A DNA stretch of 64,000 bases, taken from the NCBI GenBank assembly GCA_001570385.1, contig BBYL01000008.1, forward strand, positions 410,504 to 474,503, read 5' to 3'. The notes under the pieces are model-generated. The model saw only the letters and a program-made list of their open reading frames with translations, made no database searches and was not told where the DNA came from. Of this stretch, positions 58,260 through 64,000 are shown in pieces (within the stretch, counting starts at the first letter, position 1; every line of letters begins with the position of its first letter). The position numbers and the translations under genes are program-made. The DNA comes from Microtetraspora glauca (lineage in GTDB: Bacteria; Actinomycetota; Actinomycetes; Streptosporangiales; Streptosporangiaceae).

Positions 58260-59377
58260 GGCCGCTCCGTCACGAGCGCGGCGATCCGGCCCATGAGTCC
58301 GGGCACATCTGCGTCGGGGGTGGGTTCCAGCTGCCAGGCGCCCAGTCGCAGGGACGCCTCAACCACCGCCGCCGCGCGTTCGTGGCGGCGGTCCATGAAG
58401 GCGTCGAACAGCGACTGGTCGAGCCGGTCGGCGGCGAGCAGCAGCTCGGCCAGGACCGCGGCGTCCTCCAGGCACTGGGCCGCGCCCTGGGCGAGGGTCG
58501 GCGGGCAGGCGTGCGCCGCGTCGCCGATCAGGACGATGCGGCTGCGGTTCCACGGACGGTCCACGAGCAGCGACTCGAACCAGGTGTAGTTGATCCGGTC
58601 CGGGTCGGTGATGTCCGCGCGGATCTCGGCCCAGGCCCCGCCGTACCCCTCGGCGAGGTCCCGCATGTGCGCGGCCTTGTCGCCCAGCGTCTCCCGGGGG
58701 CGAGCCTTCTCCACGAGGTAGGCGTACATTGTGTCCGGGCCGGTCGGGCAGTAGCCGGCGATGAAGCAGGGGCCGCCGTAGATCAGGTTGGTCCGCTCGA
58801 TCCCGGCGGGGCGGCGGGTGTGGATGCGCCAGATGCCCATCCCGGTCGGCTCAGGGGCGACGTCGATGCCGAGCATCCCCCGCACCGCGGAACGGATCCC
58901 GTCCGCGCCCACCACCAGGTCGTACGTGCCGGTGGTGCCGTCGGACAGCCGCACGTCCACGTGCTCGCCGGTGTCGCTGAACTCCGCGACGGTCAGCCCG
59001 AACCTGGTGCGCGCCCCGGCCTCCCGTACGGCTTTGGCGAGGATGGTGGCCAGTTCTGGACGTTCCATGCCGAGCGTGGCGGGCAGGTCGGGGCCACCGG
59101 TGCGGGCGTCGGGGATCTCCGCGAGCAGCGTGCCGTCTGGCGCGTGCAGCCCGAGCGAGTCGAACGGGAAGCCCGCAGCGCTGACCTGGTCCCAGACGCC
59201 GAGGTCGCGCAGCACCCGCAGGGCGTTGCCCTGCAGCGTAATGCCCGAGCCGAGCGCGGTGATCTCCGGGTTGATCTCCACGATGTCCACGGTGAGACCG
59301 GCGCGAGCGAGCGGGATCGCCAGTGCGGATCCGGCGGTGCCGCCGCCGACGATGAGGACGTTGCCTACTGCTGGCAT
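58256..59377 (-). CDS. FAD-dependent aromatic monooxygenase, 373 aa
   Basis: ATG 59377; the frame to 59755 is a shadow. FAD dinucleotide motif NVLIVGGGTAGSALAIPLAR at the N-terminus, then the DG motif YDLVVGADGIRSAVRGMLG, and the second FAD motif RIVLIGDAAHACPPTLAQGA. These are the three fingerprints of class A flavoprotein hydroxylases (PHBH type). It probably hydroxylates, perhaps with decarboxylation, an aromatic acid to give the diol that the VOC dioxygenase cleaves. Confidence 0.92.
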   Translation of the reverse strand: MPAVGNVLIVGGGTAGSALAIPLARAGLTVDIVEINPEITALGSGITLQGNALRVLRDLGVWDQVSAAGFPFDSLGLHAPDGTLLAEIPDARTGGPDLPATLGMERPELATILAKAVREAGARTRFGLTVAEFSDTGEHVDVRLSDGTTGTYDLVVGADGIRSAVRGMLGIDVAPEPTGMGIWRIHTRRPAGIERTNLIYGGPCFIAGYCPTGPDTMYAYLVEKARPRETLGDKAAHMRDLAEGYGGAWAEIRADITDPDRINYTWFESLLVDRPWNRSRIVLIGDAAHACPPTLAQGAAQCLEDAAVLAELLLAADRLDQSLFDAFMDRRHERAAAVVEASLRLGAWQLEPTPDADVPGLMGRIAALVTERP

Positions 59378-59384
59378 GGGAACC

Positions 59385-60329
59385 TCACTTGATGGCGAGG
59401 GGGTTGACGGGGGATCCGACCGCGCCCGTGATCGGGAGCGGGGCGGCGGCGAGGAAGAACTCGTACACGCCGTCGCCGGCGCAGTGTTCGGCGAGGGCCT
59501 CCAGGTCCCACATCTCGCCGACGAGCAGGCCGATGTGCGGGATGGCGACCTGGTGCAGGGGCTGGAAGGCGTTGTCGAACTCGTTGGGCCGCACCTCGAA
59601 TCCCCAGGTGTCGGTGGCGATCGCGGCGATCTCGGCGCGGTGCAGCCAGCCGGCGGTCCAGAACGACAGGCCGGGGGCGGGGCCGCCAGCGTAGTCGCCC
59701 CAGCCCTCGCGCCGGACCCGGGCGAGCTGACCGGTGCGTACGCACACGATGTCACCGCGGCCGACCTCGACGCCGTGGGCCTCGGCGGTGGCGGTCAGGT
59801 GCTCCTCGGTGACGGCGAACCCGTCCGGCAGCTCCCCGCCGCCGATCACCCGTCCCACGTCGAGCAGCACGCCTCGGCTCGCTATCGGCGCGGCCATATG
59901 CTCGATGCCGGTGACCAGATCGCCGTCGCTGGTGACCACGTCCTGCGCCAGGCGCCCGTTCCATGCCTTGCCGTGGTCGAAGATGTGGCCGAGGCCGTCC
60001 CACTGGGTCGAGCACTGCAGCGGCATCGCGATCACGTCGTCCGCGCCGCCGATGCCGTGCGGGAAGCCCTGCTTGTTGAGCGCCGCGTCGACGCCGGTGT
60101 CGAGCATTGTGTGGACCGGGTTGGTACGGCGCCGCCAGCCCTTCTGCGGGCCGTTCATGTCGAACCGCTGGGACAGGGAGAAGCTCAGGCCGCTCCGGAT
60201 CAGCCGCGCCGCCGCCGCCCGCTTGGCCTCGTCGATGAAGTTGACGGTGCCGAGCACGTCGTCGGGGCCCCATCGACCCCAGTTGGAGTAGTTGGCCGTG
60301 GCCTCGGCGATCGCCTCCTCGGCGGTCAT
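59385..60329 (-). CDS. Cyclase-family protein (kynurenine formamidase-like), 314 aa
   Basis: Larger cyclase type: RWGPDDVLGTVNFIDEAKRA, AMPLQCSTQWDGLGHIFDHG and GVLLDVGRVIGGG, then RGDIVCVRTG. It ends with VAIPHIGLLVGEMWDLEALA. The QWDGLGH segment corresponds to the HGTHxD metal motif of kynurenine formamidases. These enzymes hydrolyse amide, ester or lactone bonds with a metal ion. ATG 60329 overlaps the upstream FAH gene (ATGA). The role here, perhaps opening a lactone intermediate, is inferred. Confidence 0.85.
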   Translation of the reverse strand: MTAEEAIAEATANYSNWGRWGPDDVLGTVNFIDEAKRAAAARLIRSGLSFSLSQRFDMNGPQKGWRRRTNPVHTMLDTGVDAALNKQGFPHGIGGADDVIAMPLQCSTQWDGLGHIFDHGKAWNGRLAQDVVTSDGDLVTGIEHMAAPIASRGVLLDVGRVIGGGELPDGFAVTEEHLTATAEAHGVEVGRGDIVCVRTGQLARVRREGWGDYAGGPAPGLSFWTAGWLHRAEIAAIATDTWGFEVRPNEFDNAFQPLHQVAIPHIGLLVGEMWDLEALAEHCAGDGVYEFFLAAAPLPITGAVGSPVNPLAIK

Positions 60330-61303
60330 GACACCTCGCTCACGCAGCGGTTGCGCTGAACGCCGAGGCCCGTGATCGTGCCCTCCATCACGTCGCCCGG
60401 CCGCAGCAGCCGGCCCCAGTGCATCCCGTTGCCGGCCGGGCTGCCGGTGAGCACCAGGTCGCCGGGCAGCAGCTCGACGGTCTGCGAGGCGTACGACACC
60501 AGCCGGGCCACGTCGAAGATCATGTCCTTGGTGGCCTCGTCCTGCATGACCTCACCGTTGAGCCGCAGCGTCACCCGCAGATTCCCGGGATCGCCGACGA
60601 AGGCGGCCGGGACCAAGTACGGGCCGAGCGGGGTGAACGTCTGGGCGTTCTTGGCCCGCAGCCAGTCGGTGCCGATCTCCGGCATGTCGCGGCGGAACAC
60701 CACCTCGCGGGCGGTGACGTCGTTCGCGATCGTGTACGCCGCGACGTGCTCCAGCGCACGCTCGACAGGCACTTGGAAGGCCGGGTGGCCGATCACCGCC
60801 GCTAGTTCGAGCTCCCAGTCGGGCTTGGCGCACCAGGCCGGGATGACGACGTCGTCGTACGGGCCGGTGATCGAGGAGGGCAGGCCGATGAACATGTACG
60901 GCTGGTCCTCGGCGGCGCGGCGGTCCATCATCGCGGCGGTCTCAGCCCGCACCTGTTCGGCGGGTCGGCCGTCCTCGGGCTCGTGTGCTACCGCCAGGTC
61001 GATCACGTGGGTGCGGTAGTTGGCGCCGGACTGCAGGATCTGCCGGGGCTCGACCGGGGCGTGCACGCGCAGCTCCGCCAGCGGCAGCCACTCCCCCGAC
61101 TTGTCGGCAGCCTGATGTAGCAGCGGCAGGACGTCGTCCCAGCGTTCGAGCAGCGCCCGCGTGCTGCCGTAGATCTGGAGCGCGGGGACGGCGCGCAGGT
61201 CCAGGACGTAATCGCCGGTGACGAGGCCAGGGAAGGCCTCACCCGTCCCGGCGGAGAAAGTGCCGAGCGCAAACGGCCCGGCAAGGGACGGAGATGGTTC
61301 CAC
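60326..61303 (-). CDS. Fumarylacetoacetate hydrolase family protein, 325 aa, first gene of operon
   Basis: GTG 61303 with GGGAGGA upstream. FAH motifs: PRQILQSGANYRTHVIDLAV, WELELAAVIGHPAFQVPVER, VAAYTIANDVTAREVVFRRD, TFTPLGPYLVPAAFVGDPGN and LLPGDLVLTGSPAGNGMHWG. It shares only family-level similarity with the FAH protein at 55371, so they likely act on different intermediates. The promoter lies in the 106-bp gap shared with the divergent LysR gene. Confidence 0.9.
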   Translation of the reverse strand: MEPSPSLAGPFALGTFSAGTGEAFPGLVTGDYVLDLRAVPALQIYGSTRALLERWDDVLPLLHQAADKSGEWLPLAELRVHAPVEPRQILQSGANYRTHVIDLAVAHEPEDGRPAEQVRAETAAMMDRRAAEDQPYMFIGLPSSITGPYDDVVIPAWCAKPDWELELAAVIGHPAFQVPVERALEHVAAYTIANDVTAREVVFRRDMPEIGTDWLRAKNAQTFTPLGPYLVPAAFVGDPGNLRVTLRLNGEVMQDEATKDMIFDVARLVSYASQTVELLPGDLVLTGSPAGNGMHWGRLLRPGDVMEGTITGLGVQRNRCVSEVS

Positions 61304-61350
61304 GAGGTTTCCTCCCGGTGCAGTGCCCTTAACCTTGGACCTGACGAAAT

Positions 61351-61363
61351 GATTTGGGAAATC
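61351..61363. promoter_or_regulatory. LysR-type operator candidate in divergent promoter
   Basis: GATTTGGGAAATC is a perfect 5-3-5 inverted repeat of LysR box form, in the 106-bp gap between the divergent lysR and FAH genes. It is followed by the AT-rich TCGATTCTTTAGATCTGAA. The match to the T-N11-A pattern is by inspection. Confidence 0.45.
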
Positions 61364-61409
61364 GATTCTTTAGATCTGAACGATCCACACCACGGATAGC
61401 GGAAGTGTT

Positions 61410-62336
61410 GTGAACCTCGAAAGGCTCGACCTCAACCTCCTGGTCGCTCTGTGCGCCCTGTTGGAGGAGCGCAACGTGACCCGAGCGGGCGCGAGGATCG
61501 GGCTGAGCCAGCCCGCGACGAGCGCCGCCCTAGCCAGGCTCCGCCGCCACTTCGGCGACGAACTGCTGGTCAGGCAGGGCAACCGCTACGAGCTGACGCC
61601 CCTCGGCAACGCGCTGCGCGCCCCCGCCGCGAACGCCCACGCGATGCTGGAGCGGCTGTTCACCAGCCGCGCGGACTTCCACCCCGCCACCGAGCGGCAC
61701 GAGTTCACCCTGCTCTCCTCCGACTACGCGATCGCGGTCTTCGGCGCCAGGCTCGCCCGCACCCTGCACGCGGAGGCCCCGGGCGTCCGGCTGCACTTTC
61801 TCCACGTGCCGCCCGGGATCGTCGAGAACACCGAATCGCTGCTCAGCGGCGTCGACGGACTGCTCATGCCGCACGGAGTCATCAGCGACTTCCCCGCCGT
61901 GGAGCTCTACCGCGACGAGTGGGTCTGTCTGGTCGCCGCCGACAACTCCGAGATCGGCGAGCGGATCACCATGGACGATCTGGCCCGGCTGCCGTGGGTG
62001 GTCTACCAGCGGCCGTTCGACGCCCCCGTGGCCCGCCAGTTGTCCATGCTCGGGCTGGAGCCGTACGTGGACGTGTCCGTGCAGAGCTTTCAGCTCCTGC
62101 CGAGCCTGGTGGTTGGCACCCGCCGGGTCGCGCTGATCCAGCGGCGCCTGGCCCGCCTGCTACGCGACCTCGCCCCGGTCCGCGCGCTGCCCTGCCCGTT
62201 CCCGGCCGTGCCGCTGCAGGAGGCCCTGTGGTGGCACCCCGTGCACACCCACGACGCCGCCCACATCTGGCTGCGCGAGACCGTCGCTCGGGTGGCTGCT
62301 GAGCTGGGCCATGACGACCAGCCAGCCAGTCAGTAG
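61410..62336 (+). CDS. LysR-family transcriptional regulator (NodD-like), 308 aa
   Basis: GTG 61410. N-terminal HTH VTRAGARIGLSQPATSAALA then RLRRHFGDELL. The effector-binding domain follows: EFTLLSSDYAIAVFGARLAR, NTESLLSGVDGLLMPHGVIS, LPSLVVGTRRVALIQRRLAR. It is divergent from the six-gene operon and so its probable activator. It is a paralogue of the LysR at 46788. The stop overlaps a minus-strand pseudogene by seven bases. Confidence 0.93.
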   Translation: MNLERLDLNLLVALCALLEERNVTRAGARIGLSQPATSAALARLRRHFGDELLVRQGNRYELTPLGNALRAPAANAHAMLERLFTSRADFHPATERHEFTLLSSDYAIAVFGARLARTLHAEAPGVRLHFLHVPPGIVENTESLLSGVDGLLMPHGVISDFPAVELYRDEWVCLVAADNSEIGERITMDDLARLPWVVYQRPFDAPVARQLSMLGLEPYVDVSVQSFQLLPSLVVGTRRVALIQRRLARLLRDLAPVRALPCPFPAVPLQEALWWHPVHTHDAAHIWLRETVARVAAELGHDDQPASQ

Positions 62337-62737
62337 GCAATGCCGACGCGGGCACGAATCGCCTCGCCGTATTCGAGTTCGTCCACCAAGGCGACGGCGT
62401 AGTCCTCGATGGAGATGCGGCTGCGGCCCTCGGCGTCGGTGAGTAGTTCGTCGCCGCCGCGCCGATAGGTGCTGGTCCGCTCGCCGGGGGCGATGATCTG
62501 GGCCGGCGACAGGTAGGTCCGCTCCAGGTCGTCCACGACACGGTACACGGCGAGCGCTGCCGCCTGCGCGTACGCTGAAGGTCTGTAGGCGTCCGGAAAC
62601 CGGGGGTGTCCACGATGCGCACACCGGACACGGTATCCAAGGTGGCACCTCCACTGACGACGAGCAGTCGGCGCACTCCTGCGGCGCGTAGGCACTGCTC
62701 GATGCCGCGGCGCATGTTGCGCTCGTGCCGTGGCCAC
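62330..62737 (-). pseudogene. Truncated, frameshifted NmrA/YwnB-type oxidoreductase
   Basis: The minus strand reads MRRGIEQCLRAAGVRRLLVV then SGGATLDT in one frame. It then continues in another frame with RPSAYAQAAALAVYRVVDDL and RTYLSPAQIIAPGERTSTYR, ending VGIAY. It matches the intact protein at 53714 (VHRLLVVGGGATMEI, KPAAYAQAAALALYRVVEDL, TYISPAQILFPGERTGSYRR) throughout. The N-terminal Rossmann GxxGxxG is missing, and a frameshift lies near 62590. The transposase at 62778 probably caused the truncation. Confidence 0.8.
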
Positions 62738-62777
62738 AGACGTGCCCGGCCGCGGTCATGGTCTCACGGAGCCTTTT

Positions 62778-63542
62778 TCATCCTGCTTCTCGAGTCTGAA
62801 GGACGTGAATGGCTTTGACGAGTTGACCTGCTTGTTTGGGGCAGCAGCGTAGTTTCTGGAGGATGCGCCAGTTCTTCAGCTGTGCATTGGCCCGCTCGCC
62901 GGGACTGCGGAGCTTGGCGTGAGCGGAGTTGGCGATCTTCTGCCCGACGGGCTTGCCTCGGCCCTTGTAGGGCACGCGTACTGGTTCGCCGGCGCCGACG
63001 TAGCTCTTGTCGGCGAGAGTGACCATGCCAGCGGCTTTCAGGCGGCGGATGATGCCCCAGATCCGGGCTGCGGTCAGGTCGTGCACGGAGCCTGGCAGAG
63101 AGCCGGAGGTCCACACGATGGTGCCGTCCGGAGCGGCCAGGACCTGGATGTTCATCCCGTGGCAGCGGTTCTTTCCCGAGTAGTACGGCCGGTCGGCGGC
63201 CACACGATCGATCCGTATCAGCGTGCCGTCGAGCACGAGGTAGGGGTAGCCGGCCTTCTTCGCCTTGCGTATGGCCTGGTCCAGCTTGGGGACGCGCGTT
63301 GCGAGCAGGGCGACGGTCTCGGTGACGTACCGCCAGGCGGTGGCGATGCCGACGCCGAAACCGGCGGCGATCTCGGCGTAGGTCTCACCTTTACGCAGGT
63401 GAACCAGGGCGAGTAGGGCTTGTCGCCCTGGTGTGAGCTTGCGCCAGCGCGTGCCGATGGCTTTGCGATGGCGGCGGATCACGCCGGCCACGTAGTCCAG
63501 GGTTCGGCGTGACAACGGCAGGGCGGCACGGTAGAACAGCAC
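62778..63542 (-). mobile_element. IS5-type (HARBI1-like) transposase, intact, 254 aa
   Basis: Start at GTG 63542 with AGGAG upstream; the open frame to 63653 runs into group II intron domain V and is not coding. HTH: GETYAEIAAGFGVGIATAWR. DDE domain: YPYLVLDGTLIRIDRV, then MNIQVLAAPDGTIVWTSGSL with PGSVHDLTAARIWG, TLADKSYVGAG, and LRSPGERANAQLKNWRIL (final acid). All catalytic positions seem present, so it may be active. Its terminal inverted repeats were not found by eye. Confidence 0.88.
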
Positions 63543-63586
63543 TCGAAGCTCCTGGAGTGGCGTTGCTCTTGGTCGACAACCCACCT

Positions 63587-63626
63587 GTCGGGTGGCCCCG
63601 AGGGATTTCACCTCGGGGCTCCCACA
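63587..63626 (-). ncRNA. Group II intron domain VI and 3' end
   Basis: On the minus strand, GGGAGCCCCGAGG and CCCUCGGGGCCACCC form a stem just 3' of domain V, followed by GAC. This fits domain VI with the intron ending in AC at about 63587. The branch-point A should be in the right side of the stem. Inferred from position relative to domain V. Confidence 0.6.
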
Positions 63627-63660
63627 GATCCCGGCGTGAACCTCTCGGTTCACCGGGCTC
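63627..63660 (-). ncRNA. Group II intron domain V
   Basis: The 34-nt minus-strand sequence starts GAGCCCGGUGAACC, has a GAGA tetraloop of GNRA type, and returns GGUUCACGCCGGGAUC. Bases 2-4 give the catalytic AGC triad, and a two-base CG bulge sits at positions 25-26, exactly where domain V has it. The length, loop and bulge are canonical. It lies just downstream of the reverse transcriptase gene, as expected. Confidence 0.8.
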
Positions 63661-63672
63661 CTGTCACTCTGG

Positions 63673-64000
63673 TCACCAGGCGTGCGGGACCGAAGGTGTC
63701 CATGGCCAGTGCGCGAACATGCGGGGATATCGCTGTGTGATTCCCCGCCAGCACTCCAGGGCCTTCTTCTTAGCTTGCAGCCGTTTGTATTTGTTGCGGA
63801 TCCAGCGCATCAGGTAGGCGTTGATGCGCGTCAGAAGGGGATACAGAGCGGAGCGGTAATACGCGCCGTAGTACTGCATCCAGCCGCGCACGATCGGATT
63901 GATCCGTCGTGCGAGGTCGGTGAAGGTATGGCCGGTGCGGTGGTGCAGTCGCCAGGACCGCACCACCTCGTTCAGCCTTTTCAATGCCTCTTTGCTGATC
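63673..64000 (-). CDS. ltrA: Group II intron reverse transcriptase/maturase, C-terminal part
   Basis: The frame enters from beyond the right edge and ends at 63673. The visible part is the maturase (GIIM) domain: LARRINPIVRGWMQYYGAYY then RSALYPLLTRINAYLMRWIR, NKYKRLQAKKKALECWRGIT. It ends 12 bp before domain V of the intron, the usual arrangement. The polymerase domain is outside the window. It acts in intron splicing and mobility. Confidence 0.9.
   Translation of the reverse strand, partial: ISKEALKRLNEVVRSWRLHHRTGHTFTDLARRINPIVRGWMQYYGAYYRSALYPLLTRINAYLMRWIRNKYKRLQAKKKALECWRGITQRYPRMFAHWPWTPSVPHAW

Overview
This is high-GC actinobacterial DNA. Codon use is strongly GC-biased, GTG and TTG starts are common, and genes are often coupled by ATGA or GTGA overlaps. 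The families seen (DUF4192 protein, DUF6879-type protein, FxLD lanthipeptide, actinobacterial Tad cluster, LysM-BTAD regulator) suit Streptosporangiales or a related filamentous actinomycete. The genus is inferred, not shown.

Layout. (1) 1-6.9 kb: small, mostly unrecognised minus-strand genes around a ComM/ChlI-like protein with degenerate ATPase motifs and a DUF4192 protein. This looks like an accessory or formerly mobile region. (2) 7.3-18.5 kb: a roughly 3000-residue secreted RHS/YD-repeat polymorphic toxin with an AT-richer toxin tip and a downstream lipoprotein, the likely immunity protein. It is flanked by two diverged direct copies of one small gene, one of them frameshifted. (3) 18.6-24.5 kb: an IS481 remnant, then a plus-strand cassette (74-aa protein, DUF6879-type protein, NB-ARC/TPR STAND ATPase, GNAT, 105-aa protein) and a frameshifted regulator. 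(4) 24.7-27.1 kb: truncated P-loop gene and two related blocks of a short ORF plus a dual-HTH regulator. (5) 27.2-32.9 kb: a compact class I lanthipeptide cluster of FxLD type: PCMT-like methyltransferase, 47-aa precursor, full-length LanB, LanC. (6) 32.9-43.5 kb: a minus-strand Tad/Flp pilus or secretion operon ending in a membrane LysM-BTAD regulator. (7) 43.9-46.8 kb: small regulator genes and mobile-element debris. (8) 46.8-62.7 kb: an apparent aromatic-compound catabolic region with two related LysR regulators. One side has an MFS transporter, amidohydrolase, LLM flavin oxidoreductase and flavin reductase. The other is a six-gene minus-strand operon (two FAH-type hydrolases, extradiol dioxygenase, amidohydrolase, FAD monooxygenase, cyclase). 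(9) 62.8-64 kb: an IS5-type transposase immediately downstream of the 3' end of a group II intron with a clear domain V.

How the genes fit together. The lanthipeptide genes form a nearly complete modification pathway without a local protease or exporter. The Tad genes supply ATPase, platform, pilin and pseudopilins in one coupled operon. The catabolic genes suggest hydroxylation, extradiol ring cleavage, then FAH-type hydrolysis or decarboxylation of an unknown aromatic acid. The edges of the modules carry transposase and intron fragments and broken paralogues, so the window is a mosaic of acquired blocks.
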